The notes beneath the pieces are model-generated. The model saw only the letters and a program-made list of their open reading frames with translations. It had not been told where the DNA came from and ran no database searches. This document shows positions 15,832 to 24,223 of a DNA stretch of 64,000 nucleotides, piece after piece. This DNA comes from CAJOLV01 sp045631885 (lineage in GTDB: Bacteria > Bacillota_I > Bacilli_A > RFN20 > CAG-826), in contig JAZQVN010000023.1 in assembly GCA_045631885.1 (NCBI GenBank), positions 24,676 to 88,675 on the forward strand, in the 5' to 3' direction. A program made the translations under genes and the position numbers. Every line of letters begins with the position of its first letter. Within the stretch, counting starts at the first letter, position 1.

Positions 15832-18800
15832 TTATTCAGCGTCGTTAGGAATAAACTCGACATACTTTTCTAGATATTGGTGGTATTGTTCATCATTTTC
15901 TAGTTCGTAATCGTTAAATAAATATTTATATAAATCGTTAATTAAATCATCTTCAACGAAATCTCTTTCTCGAACTTCGAGGAACGTTACTAATTGGAGC
16001 AAGATTGGTTCCAATTCGTTTTCGACATTAAATCTCAAAGCGGATAAGAATATGAATTCTTCGTTTAATTCAAAATCATATAAAGCGGTACAACGCTTGA
16101 TTAAGTTCATCGCCCTCATCCATGATTCGTTATCGTATTTCTTTTGAATGAGTTTATATAACATCGGATAGAGGAAGAAGAAGTCTTGATCAGGAATCAA
16201 ACCTTCGTCACGCTCATTAAGAATCTTTGCGTAGACACTAATATATGATGAGTTATTAATGTTGCGTGCGCATAGTTCTCTACCTCTAATCACTAACCAA
16301 TCAGAAAGATTATAGTTTGTGGTTTCATCAACGTAATCTTCATTCAATAACTGGGCGAATGATTGGAATAAAGGTGGAATGAAATAAGTCTCATACAACG
16401 GTGATCTATTTAAATCAAAGAAATCATTTTGCAATATGAGTTCCGCAACTTTTAAATAATAATTTAACTTTTGGATATAGCTATCTTCATCTTCCGTGTG
16501 CTTAGCGATGAATAAGTAGTAGAAAAAACCAATCAAAGAATTGATAAGACCTTTGTTCTTCCAAGCATCAAAATTATCATTGATAACCGCGTTAATTAAT
16601 GCCTCGCTATCAAAATTACTCATGACATAATTCATGTAATAGTTTTGACGCTTTTCAAACTCATCTATGTAGTTGAAGTTTCTAACAGCGTTAGAAAGCA
16701 TCGCGCGTTTGAAGAACATATTGTAATAGATTTGGCAAACCGCTGTTTTGTTGAGCTGGGTAAGGAAAGCTTCACTATCGTAGTTTTTACTTAACTTATT
16801 TGCTTCTTTTCGATATTCTTCTTCCACTTCGAAAGACAAATCAAAAGCGTAGTCACCCTCGATGATTGAGGTGTTTAAGGAATCAATTAATCCAGAAATG
16901 ATGTTGAGATTATCGGAACCAACATACTTCTTGTTCTTGTAAAGACTATTTAAATGTTTAGTCACTTTCCAAATATTGTTAACGCATTTTAATTGTTCCT
17001 CAGATGTTGATAACTTGATGATATCTGGGTAGAACAAAACACTTAAGACTACATCAAAGTCTTTACCATTCTCCAACACTTGATCAATCGCATATATCAC
17101 AAATCTTTCACGGAAATCATCATCTTCAAAACTCATTGAATCACTGATGAAATCCATATAATGGATGTAACTATTATGAGATAATAATTCTTCACTATTC
17201 GTGCCAATTTTCTTAAGCAAGAGAACATAGTTATCATAATAGTTTTTCACATCGTTTCTGGAACGATAAACCGCTAATTTCTTTACCAAAGAAAATTCGC
17301 TATCATCAAGATAATCAATGTATTTTTGATAGAAGTCTTTTTCCACATATTCTTCGCTTAATTCTTTCGCAGCATTTAGACATTCTTTATAGGCAAAAGC
17401 GATTTGATTATAAATGCTGACTGGTAAGAAAAGCGCTGGAATGGTGTTATATAAAAGTGAACAGTTTAATTCGTTATAAGGAATATTGTATTTCTTAAAG
17501 AAATCATGATATTCATTTAAATCTAAATTACAGTTATGAGAAGCGAGATAAAGGATGCGCATGACTATGTCATAATTAATCCTTTCTCCTAATTCTTTGA
17601 ATAATTCTTTAGAGATCGAATAAACATCATTTCCTAGGCGGTCAATAATCGAAAGCATATATTGATTAATAGCGTCCATACCATCGCCGAGATTTCTGAT
17701 ATTTTTAAAGTCTTCATTATCGAGCATCAAAAGACGTTCAACCACTAAGGAGAGATAAAGTGGAATGACGCTGCTTTCTTTTTCTAATATCCGATTAATC
17801 ACGGCTTGAGATAATTCTTTGCGTTTTGATTCACATGTCTTTTTGATGATTGAAACTTTTTCTTCGTCGCTCAATTCCTCTAAGAGAATTGAATCAGAAT
17901 GGAAACCAAATGCGAGATATGGTGAAAAATCGCGATTTTCTGCATCACCCATCACATAGAAAGTGGTGTGGAACATCTTTTCCACCGCGTTTTCTAATTC
18001 CTTAAGGAAAATAATGATGTCTTTATGATGATTCATAATAAAGATCTGGAAGTGATGCTTATCATGTTCATCGTTATATTTAATGAGCTTCGCTAGAGCT
18101 AATATGTTTTTTGATTTGAGAATGCGGTGATTGAGCTTTTCTTCGTAGAAGGAAATTAACGTTTCAATCAAGGCTTGCTTAGAGTTAGTAAATTTATCTA
18201 AACCAAACACAAATGGTAGCACGTATTCGCCATTTTCCTCTTTGGCGAGCTTATATAGGCACGCTAAAGTGGTCTTTCTTCCTAAACCAGAATTTCCAAC
18301 CACATATCTCAAACAAGGAATATCTTCATAACGGCCATTTTCATAGTCTTCTGTTAATTCACTATCAGGATCAATGTTATCTTTTAAGTTATCGCGATAA
18401 TAAGCATATTTATAATATGATTCGAAAAAGACTTGGCTATTCATAATTGCGCGCTTATAAACCGGCAAGCTGTTATAGTATTCCAAATCAATATCAAAAA
18501 TACGCGTGAGATCTTGATAGATGGTTTCCATCAAGGTGTCTAAACCAGTGAGACATTTCTTTTCTTCGTCGTATTGCACATCGTAATATCTCACATATTG
18601 TGGGTATAGTTTTAAAATCTTTTCTTTAAGTTTTTCTAATTTCTCTTTATGAATGGGTGATTCAGAAGCATAGGCTCTTTGTTCTTCTTCACTCATCTTT
18701 GACATATCAAATGGATTTCTAAAATAGAAAAGGATACGTCCTTCATAATCGGGATCGAGAAGCGCACCATATTCGATTTCTAAGTTGGTGACGGAAATAT

Positions 18801-19125
18801 CGTTAGGGACATCTTTGATGTCCTTCATGAGCATGGCTTGATTTAATAAATCACCAGAAGGAATCCAACCATATCTTTCGCCGACAAAAACAATCATGTA
18901 TGGTTTTGCGTTATCAATCTCATCTAAACAGACTTTTAAGACTTTCTTTGATGATTCTTCGCTTTCTAATTCGGAGGTGTTAACACCCCATCTTAAATCA
19001 CCAAATCTGACTGATTCACCATATTTCAATAAGAAATCATTAATGCGTGGTGCGAGACGAATATTGAGTTCGTCTCTTTCAAATTGCATATCTTTAAATG
19101 TGGAAGATACAAATACTAGTTTCAT
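15832..19125 (-). CDS. DUF4062 plus STAND-type NTPase-like protein, candidate defence protein
   Basis: A 1097-residue protein. Residues 1-130 match the DUF4062 domain also seen at the N-terminus of TEP1/NPHP3-like proteins: VFVSSTFKDMQFERDEL, FGDLRWGVN, VCLDEIDNAKPYMIVFVGER. A P-loop-like segment VVGNSGLGRKTTLACL lies near residue 277. It has one residue too many or an Arg in the Lys position, so nucleotide binding may be altered, and I see no clear Walker B. The rest is predicted alpha-helical, like the sensor arrays of STAND proteins. A preceding gene ends one base before it. An intracellular sensor/effector, possibly anti-phage, is an inference from architecture. Confidence 0.75.
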   Translation of the reverse strand: MKLVFVSSTFKDMQFERDELNIRLAPRINDFLLKYGESVRFGDLRWGVNTSELESEESSKKVLKVCLDEIDNAKPYMIVFVGERYGWIPSGDLLNQAMLMKDIKDVPNDISVTNLEIEYGALLDPDYEGRILFYFRNPFDMSKMSEEEQRAYASESPIHKEKLEKLKEKILKLYPQYVRYYDVQYDEEKKCLTGLDTLMETIYQDLTRIFDIDLEYYNSLPVYKRAIMNSQVFFESYYKYAYYRDNLKDNIDPDSELTEDYENGRYEDIPCLRYVVGNSGLGRKTTLACLYKLAKEENGEYVLPFVFGLDKFTNSKQALIETLISFYEEKLNHRILKSKNILALAKLIKYNDEHDKHHFQIFIMNHHKDIIIFLKELENAVEKMFHTTFYVMGDAENRDFSPYLAFGFHSDSILLEELSDEEKVSIIKKTCESKRKELSQAVINRILEKESSVIPLYLSLVVERLLMLDNEDFKNIRNLGDGMDAINQYMLSIIDRLGNDVYSISKELFKELGERINYDIVMRILYLASHNCNLDLNEYHDFFKKYNIPYNELNCSLLYNTIPALFLPVSIYNQIAFAYKECLNAAKELSEEYVEKDFYQKYIDYLDDSEFSLVKKLAVYRSRNDVKNYYDNYVLLLKKIGTNSEELLSHNSYIHYMDFISDSMSFEDDDFRERFVIYAIDQVLENGKDFDVVLSVLFYPDIIKLSTSEEQLKCVNNIWKVTKHLNSLYKNKKYVGSDNLNIISGLIDSLNTSIIEGDYAFDLSFEVEEEYRKEANKLSKNYDSEAFLTQLNKTAVCQIYYNMFFKRAMLSNAVRNFNYIDEFEKRQNYYMNYVMSNFDSEALINAVINDNFDAWKNKGLINSLIGFFYYLFIAKHTEDEDSYIQKLNYYLKVAELILQNDFFDLNRSPLYETYFIPPLFQSFAQLLNEDYVDETTNYNLSDWLVIRGRELCARNINNSSYISVYAKILNERDEGLIPDQDFFFLYPMLYKLIQKKYDNESWMRAMNLIKRCTALYDFELNEEFIFLSALRFNVENELEPILLQLVTFLEVRERDFVEDDLINDLYKYLFNDYELENDEQYHQYLEKYVEFIPNDAE

Positions 19126-19126
19126 C

Positions 19127-19759
19127 TTATTCTTTTATTTCTCGATTTTTTGCTACAAGACGAACAATAAAGTCTTCGCCGAATTTATAAACTTGGTCTT
19201 CGGTGTTACCAAGACATACGGCGTGACTACAACCGAAATTACCATCCATTTCCATCTTCACAACGTGCTCTTTATTGTTAATGCGGATATCGATTTCTTC
19301 GTTGCGGACCGCTAAAACTTCAAATTCATAACCGAGAACATCGCTTTTTAATTTAACGCCCTTACGATATGGCAAAACATATTTCTTATTACCTTTACTG
19401 CCTTTGCTATTTGGTGTGTAGTCGTAGTGGCGCTCAGAAATCAAAATTTCTAAGGTGTATTCGTTATACGGTTGACCATCATCATACATTTCATAATCGA
19501 TAAAACCATTAAAACGGTAATTGTAATCAGTCAAAATGTATCTAATTCCCGATTTTAATGTTCTATCGCTAACACCACTGAGAGTGATATCTCCAGTTTC
19601 ATAGTTGATATTGGTGTATTCAAACCAATAAGAAAAACTCCTTGGAACAGGGAAATTGAGATAAGGGTAGGTACCGCCGTTCCAATCACTGGAAACGACC
19701 ACTTTCTTGTCGGGGTCATTCTTTTCCCAGAGTTCTAAATGTGCACGCAACATTTTCAT
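19127..19759 (-). CDS. Hypothetical protein, operon partner of the DUF4062/STAND protein
   Basis: A 210-residue soluble protein I do not recognise. It is rich in Tyr, Asn and charged residues and appears to be mostly beta strands (FSYWFEYTNINYETGDITLSG, YRFNGFIDYEMYDDG, EYTLEILISERHYDY). GAGGTG lies eight bases before the ATG. The gap to the STAND-type gene is a single base, so the two are co-expressed and may work together, for example as a partner or target protein. No transmembrane segment. Confidence 0.7.
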   Translation of the reverse strand: MKMLRAHLELWEKNDPDKKVVVSSDWNGGTYPYLNFPVPRSFSYWFEYTNINYETGDITLSGVSDRTLKSGIRYILTDYNYRFNGFIDYEMYDDGQPYNEYTLEILISERHYDYTPNSKGSKGNKKYVLPYRKGVKLKSDVLGYEFEVLAVRNEEIDIRINNKEHVVKMEMDGNFGCSHAVCLGNTEDQVYKFGEDFIVRLVAKNREIKE

Positions 19760-19824
19760 AATGACACCTCTATGGGAAGCTTCTATTCGTATTCTAACAT
19801 TGATAATGTGATTCTCCTATAAAA

Positions 19825-19836
19825 AGAGTGCACTCT
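19825..19836. promoter_or_regulatory. Perfect 12-base palindrome between divergent genes
   Basis: AGAGTGCACTCT in the gap between the minus-strand STAND operon and the plus-strand DUF1963 gene. It is a likely operator for a dimeric regulator, but I cannot place clear -35/-10 pairs around it. Confidence 0.45.
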
Positions 19837-19920
19837 AAAGTAAAATAAAAAAGAAAAAACAAACACGAAAGAAAACCGGTCTTCATCATTTTTTTGAAGT
19901 TCTAGAGGAGGACGATTAAT

Positions 19921-20478
19921 ATGGCCATTAAGATTAAAGTTAAAAAAGCTGAAGGCGAATACGATTTAGGATTATCTAAAATGCTTGGTAATCCCGTTTT
20001 ACCTGAAGGGATGGATGAATCACTTCCATCCACAGCGATGTTTTTGATGCAAATTAGATTAGAAGACATCAAAGATTTAGATGAAGAAAACGTTTTGCCT
20101 CATACTGGTTATCTCTATTTCTTTTTAGATACAGAAAATGGTCCTTACTCCTTAACGCCAATCGTTATTTTCTATAACGGTGAACCCACTCATCATATTG
20201 ATGGTTTTAACGACATTGTTGATGGCTTTGAAAAATACAACCAAGACTTCTTAATTGAATTTGAAAAATGCGACGATGAAGAGGATGGCAATAAACTATT
20301 GGGTCATCCGTCTGACTGGCAATATCAAGAAACAAACGATCGCCTTTTATTCCAACTCGATCCATTAGATTGTGAGGAAATGGATTTGTTTTCCACATTT
20401 GATGGCTTCTTATATTTCTTTTTTGATGGAGATGAAATCGATTTCTCCAAAGTCAAATTGATTGAAGACATTTCATAA
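19921..20478 (+). CDS. DUF1963 (YwqG-like) family protein
   Basis: A 185-residue acidic soluble protein of the DUF1963/YwqG type. Family features are FLMQIRLEDIKDLDEENVLP, a GYLYFFLD strand, LLGHPSDWQYQ, RLLFQLDPLD and a final GFLYFFFDGDEIDFSKV. The molecular function of this family is not established. AGAGGAGG before the ATG gives a strong ribosome site. Its neighbours are the STAND operon (divergent) and an orphan transposon end. Confidence 0.85.
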   Translation: MAIKIKVKKAEGEYDLGLSKMLGNPVLPEGMDESLPSTAMFLMQIRLEDIKDLDEENVLPHTGYLYFFLDTENGPYSLTPIVIFYNGEPTHHIDGFNDIVDGFEKYNQDFLIEFEKCDDEEDGNKLLGHPSDWQYQETNDRLLFQLDPLDCEEMDLFSTFDGFLYFFFDGDEIDFSKVKLIEDIS

Positions 20479-20534
20479 TGAAATCGACAAAAAATAAGAA
20501 CGTGATAACTTAGCCATCTCGGTTTTATCATTCT

Positions 20535-20618
20535 TTCAAATTCATCCCCCGCCTAAAGAGGTATCCATCGATAAGACAAGCATTGCTAATCGCAATATCG
20601 ATGTAGAGGTCTTCTTTG
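20535..20618 (-). repeat. Orphan left end of an IS200/IS605-like element
   Basis: On the minus strand this stretch matches about 80 percent of the left end of the complete element at 30.7 kb. It shares ACATCGATATTG...ATCGATGG..ACCTCT.TAGG and GGGGGATGAATT. The inner hairpin is ATTGC-GATTA-GCAAT here and ATTGT-GATTA-ACAAT in the complete element, so a pair has changed on both sides and the structure is kept. No transposase and no right end accompany it in the proper orientation. Confidence 0.6.
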
Positions 20619-20639
20619 AAAAAATGATAAAATTAAACT

Positions 20640-21365
20640 ATGAGAAGGCAACATTTTCGTTGGACATATCTAGTTATTGCTACTGTTTTGACCCTCTATG
20701 GTGGATATACACTTATCTACCATTTTAGACACAATAACAAACTATCTATTTTGTCACTAGTGTTCCTCATTATTGGGGCCACTATGTTTTTGGTGTTCCT
20801 TGTTCTATATTTAGTGAGTTTAAAAAATAAAAACAAAAATACTCAAGTCACTACTGAAGTTCCAGCGGAGGAACCAGCACCTGAACCCGAACCAGTTGAA
20901 GAGCCTCAACCAGTGAGTAATGATGAACCAGTTGCCCCTAAACCCGCTCCTAAGAGCAATAATGATGAAGTAACTTATGTAGGTGGAAGATATTCTGTTT
21001 ATGACTCTGATGATAGTGATATATATGTGAAAATAGTGGGATATGGCCCTGTTTTAAGAGTGACAGGAAATAGAATTCTTGATATGCGTAATAATACTTA
21101 TTATCGAATTCAAGGTAACTATGTTAATCAAGATGGTAGTGGCCAAGTATTTGAAATTAACGGAAGTAGTATTAGATCCGCGTTCGGTGGATATTTATAC
21201 GAGATATCAGGAAGTAACATCAACAAAGTTTATGGTGGCTTCTACGCTTCAGTAAGTGGAAACTATATCACGCTTTTTGATGCATCAGAAAAATATGAAA
21301 CAACAGGCTCATTAAATAAAAAACAGCTCCTTGTTGTCGCTGCGTTACTATTTGGTTCTTATTAA
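20640..21365 (+). CDS. Membrane-anchored protein with a repetitive beta-rich C-terminal domain
   Basis: A 241-residue protein with two membrane helices (about 8-26 and 38-60), a Pro/Glu-rich linker (about 70-108) and a C-terminal domain made of 16-residue repeats of the form [YVL]x[IVF]xG[NS]x[IV]. Examples are YYRIQGNYV, VFEINGSSI, LYEISGSNI and YASVSGNYI. Such repeats suggest a small beta-solenoid or flower-like fold. Function unknown. TAAAAT (20628-20633) is followed by exactly six bases and then the ATG, so transcription should begin at the start codon (leaderless). Confidence 0.75.
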   Translation: MRRQHFRWTYLVIATVLTLYGGYTLIYHFRHNNKLSILSLVFLIIGATMFLVFLVLYLVSLKNKNKNTQVTTEVPAEEPAPEPEPVEEPQPVSNDEPVAPKPAPKSNNDEVTYVGGRYSVYDSDDSDIYVKIVGYGPVLRVTGNRILDMRNNTYYRIQGNYVNQDGSGQVFEINGSSIRSAFGGYLYEISGSNINKVYGGFYASVSGNYITLFDASEKYETTGSLNKKQLLVVAALLFGSY

Positions 21366-21389
21366 ATAAATATTACTTTTTAGAAAAAT

Positions 21390-21414
21390 CCCCACTTTAT
21401 AAGTGGGGGTGTTT
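21390..21414. terminator. Bidirectional terminator between convergent genes
   Basis: CCCCACTT (21390-21397), TAT, AAGTGGGG (21401-21408), with GTGTTTT on the plus side and a T-run (GATTTTTC) on the minus strand. It resembles the right-end hairpin of the IS200/IS605 element at 32.5 kb. Confidence 0.8.
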
Positions 21415-21417
21415 TAA

Positions 21418-22209
21418 TTATGAGCCAGTTGACTCGTAACGTCTTTCACAAAGCGTCCATATTATCGTGGCTAAGATAAAGAATAGGGTGGCCACGCCAA
21501 TGATAATTAAACTTAATAGATATGGGTTATAAGTTCCGTATAAGAGTGTATTAACTGGTAAAGAAACAAATAAACCAAATGGTAAAACGAATATCAAAAT
21601 AATTCTGATTGCCTTTGGGAAAATAGCGATTGGATATTTCGCATAGTTAGTGAAGTTATAAATGATTTGGAGAAGCGGTCCGCTTCTTTTAAAGATAAAA
21701 GCTAATGCCGAAAACATAATCTTTAATGAAGTGATGATAACTGCACCAAAGATTGCGCCTATAACAAGAACAAATATAGAACCGAAAGTAATCGAGGCGC
21801 TTAGATTTAGTCCACACACAACAATCATTGTGACACCAACGATAATTTCACCAAATCCATCGGGTTGGAATGTTTCGGCGAACATTTGAAACATCACTGG
21901 AACAGGACGTAAGAAATGTCTATCCATATCCCCCAATTGCACTCTTCGATAGGCGACTAGCCAGAATTCATCACTAAATAAGTGATCTAAGGCAATTGGT
22001 AACATGGAGAAACCATAAAAGAAACCAACTTCCGCAATGCTATAACCACTTAAAGAAGGAATGGCTTTTAAGATAAAGAATATGGAGCACAAAGAGCAGG
22101 CGTTAGAAAAGAGGAATGAAAGGATAGAAATGATTGAATCCTTTTTATATTCTAAGCGAGATAACATGCTGCGTTTAATGCAGACAAAATAAAGCTTTAA
22201 ATACCGCAT
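21418..22209 (-). CDS. ABC-2 type transporter permease (DUF990-like), subunit 2
   Basis: A 263-residue permease with six predicted membrane helices. It contains GDMDRHFLRPVPVMFQ, a segment characteristic of the ABC2_membrane_6 (DUF990) family, and a conserved FAETF start to the next part. It works with the adjacent permease and ATPase as an exporter of unknown substrate. The upstream permease ends one base before its start. It closes the operon at a bidirectional terminator. Confidence 0.88.
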   Translation of the reverse strand: MRYLKLYFVCIKRSMLSRLEYKKDSIISILSFLFSNACSLCSIFFILKAIPSLSGYSIAEVGFFYGFSMLPIALDHLFSDEFWLVAYRRVQLGDMDRHFLRPVPVMFQMFAETFQPDGFGEIIVGVTMIVVCGLNLSASITFGSIFVLVIGAIFGAVIITSLKIMFSALAFIFKRSGPLLQIIYNFTNYAKYPIAIFPKAIRIILIFVLPFGLFVSLPVNTLLYGTYNPYLLSLIIIGVATLFFILATIIWTLCERRYESTGS

Positions 22210-22210
22210 A

Positions 22211-23050
22211 TTATCCTCCTTGCACCGTCACAATCTTAATCGCATGATTAAAGAGCAATTTGGCGAATAATTCTAAGAGAATTAACCACGCTACAGAGAC
22301 CAATATCACTTTTGCACATTCTAGATAACTATATTTCATCATCAAAATAAGAACTGGGTTTTGACTCATTCCAGCGAACGGCATATATGTCACAATTTCA
22401 CGGAATACATCTGGGAAGAAAGCAATAGGGAGAATTGTTCCTGATAAGAAAGAGATGATTGTTGTTTTTAAAGCATTTAATCCCCACGCTGCAGAAGTAT
22501 AAAAACATAAAACACCAAAGATATATGAAATAGCATCATTTAATAACGAGGCTAAAACACCAGCGACTATAAATAGGCCAAAGTGAGCGATGAAAGTTAG
22601 CACCGAAGGAACCACTAAAAAGCCAATACCGATTAATACACTAAGACTTATCGCGTAAAGAGGTGTGCCAAACACCAATGTCATCATTAATAAGGCACCT
22701 AGATTGCTCGCGGCAAATCTCCCTCTATATGAAATTGGTTTAATGACATAGTTTCCAATCGTGCCATCTTTAATATCTTTATTGATAAACCATAAAGTAT
22801 CGTTATTAAAAGTGACAAAACCAAAAACCGTTGTTAAGACAACATAAGTGATCATTTCTTTATAAGTGAAACCGTTGATTGAAGAGTCGATACCACCTTC
22901 GCTGCTTTGATAAACAGCAAACCATAAGAAGATTAGACAAGCCACTTCCAAAACAGTGACTAACACCCAAACGAGTATATTAAAACGATACGCCATCATA
23001 TCGATGGCGGATGCTCGTATAAATGGCTTATACTTTCTTAACTTTGGCAT
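22211..23050 (-). CDS. ABC-2 type transporter permease (DUF990-like), subunit 1
   Basis: A 279-residue, six-helix permease of the same family as its downstream partner (EMITYVVLTTVFGFV, KDIKDGTIGNYVIKPISYR). The start at 23050 is chosen because GGAGG lies nine bases upstream and the protein then begins MPKLRKYKPFIRA, like relatives. Its first bases overlap the end of the ATPase gene. Two DUF990-type permeases plus one ATPase form the usual exporter set. Confidence 0.88.
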   Translation of the reverse strand: MPKLRKYKPFIRASAIDMMAYRFNILVWVLVTVLEVACLIFLWFAVYQSSEGGIDSSINGFTYKEMITYVVLTTVFGFVTFNNDTLWFINKDIKDGTIGNYVIKPISYRGRFAASNLGALLMMTLVFGTPLYAISLSVLIGIGFLVVPSVLTFIAHFGLFIVAGVLASLLNDAISYIFGVLCFYTSAAWGLNALKTTIISFLSGTILPIAFFPDVFREIVTYMPFAGMSQNPVLILMMKYSYLECAKVILVSVAWLILLELFAKLLFNHAIKIVTVQGG

Positions 23051-24056
23051 GTTCTTCTTCCTCCTGTTGAGAGAGGATTGTTTTGACGACATCTTCGATG
23101 GAAATGTCGGCGATTTTCATATCTAAAGCGTTTAACTTAGCGAATGCGTATTGAACGACTTCTTCTAAAACCACTTTATCAGCGTCAAAACGTAAAACGA
23201 CTTTACCATCATCATCTAACTTCCTTTCAACATCTTTTGATAATGGTTCTACTTCTTTAGGATTGATGCTTGGTGGAATGGTTATTGTTAATGTTTTGAT
23301 GTTTCCAAAACGGCGTTTAATGTTACCGATTGGGCCATCATAAATGATCTTACCTTTTTCAATCATAATGATACGAGAACAGAGGTCTTCAATATCTTCC
23401 ATATCGTGAGTGGTAAGAACAACTGTGGTGTGATATTTAGCGTTTAATGCATGGATAGCTTGTCTAATCTTTTCTTTAACAAGAACATCCATACCAATTG
23501 TTGGTTCATCAAGGAACAAAATCTTTGGGTTATGAAGCATTGAGGCCGCTAAATCGGCACGCATTCTTTGACCTAAAGAAAGAGTGCGGACTGGTTGAGT
23601 TAAGAATTCATCGATACCGAGAACTTCGGAGAGAAATTCCATGCGTGTTTGATAATCTTCATCGCTAACTTGATAGATTTCTTTTAATACTTTAAAAGAT
23701 TCAATAAGTGGAATGTCCCACCATAGTTGTGTCTTTTGTCCAAAAACAACACCGATGTCTTTAGCGACCACTCGACGTTTTAAGTATGGTTCTAATCCAT
23801 TAATTAATACTTTTCCAGATGTTGGTGTGAGGATACCACACATCATCTTAATAGTCGTGGATTTACCCGCACCATTAGAGCCGATATAACCAACGATTTC
23901 CCCTTCAGGTATATCAAAAGAAACATCATCAACCGCGCGTATTTCTGTGTACTTACGGGAGAACAATGTTCTAATCATCCCAAATAAACCTTTACCACGT
24001 ATTGGTTTACGGAATATTTTAGTTAGATTTTGTATCTCAATCATATGCTCCTTCAT
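23028..24056 (-). CDS. ABC transporter ATP-binding protein (DUF990-type exporter)
   Basis: A 342-residue ATPase. Walker A is GSNGAGKSTT, the signature is LSLGQRMRADLA, Walker B is ILFLDEPTIGMD and the switch His is in TTHDMED. A C-terminal extension of about 80 residues (from RRFGNIKTLTI) is typical of this exporter class. The N-terminal insertion RKPIRGKGLFGMIRTLFSRKY is also usual. The start is uncertain: 24056 or 24044 are both reasonable, and neither has a well-spaced ribosome site. The adjacent divergent XRE gene may regulate it. Confidence 0.9.
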   Translation of the reverse strand: MKEHMIEIQNLTKIFRKPIRGKGLFGMIRTLFSRKYTEIRAVDDVSFDIPEGEIVGYIGSNGAGKSTTIKMMCGILTPTSGKVLINGLEPYLKRRVVAKDIGVVFGQKTQLWWDIPLIESFKVLKEIYQVSDEDYQTRMEFLSEVLGIDEFLTQPVRTLSLGQRMRADLAASMLHNPKILFLDEPTIGMDVLVKEKIRQAIHALNAKYHTTVVLTTHDMEDIEDLCSRIIMIEKGKIIYDGPIGNIKRRFGNIKTLTITIPPSINPKEVEPLSKDVERKLDDDGKVVLRFDADKVVLEEVVQYAFAKLNALDMKIADISIEDVVKTILSQQEEEEHAKVKKV

Positions 24057-24129
24057 ATTACACAAAGAATATGAACTTTTATATAAAATCATTTAAAAGC
24101 AAACCTTTTCTAGATGTATAAGACTTTTT

Positions 24130-24167
24130 GCAACCAGCAGTTGCGGATATATGTTATAAAAGCAACT
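24130..24167. promoter_or_regulatory. GCAAC/GTTGC repeats in the divergent promoter region
   Basis: Inverted repeat GCAAC (24130-24134), CAGCA, GTTGC (24140-24144), with a third copy AGCAACT at 24161-24167. It surrounds an extended -10 (TGT TATAAA, 24152-24160). It sits between the exporter operon and the XRE gene and is a plausible operator for that regulator. Confidence 0.45.
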
Positions 24168-24223
24168 AATTTGGTATAGAATAGACTAAATAATAAATGA
24201 TTAAATATAGGCAGATAAAAAAC

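Noticed and set aside
15832..19125. Naming the DUF4062 protein as a specific known Avs defence system.
   Set aside because: Only the general STAND-like architecture is visible; no Avs-specific effector domain or signature was recognised.
21390..21414. Right end of an IS200/IS605 element paired with the orphan left end at 20.5 kb.
   Set aside because: The hairpin resembles the right end of the intact element, but the orphan left end points the other way, and the hairpin is well explained as a bidirectional terminator between convergent genes.
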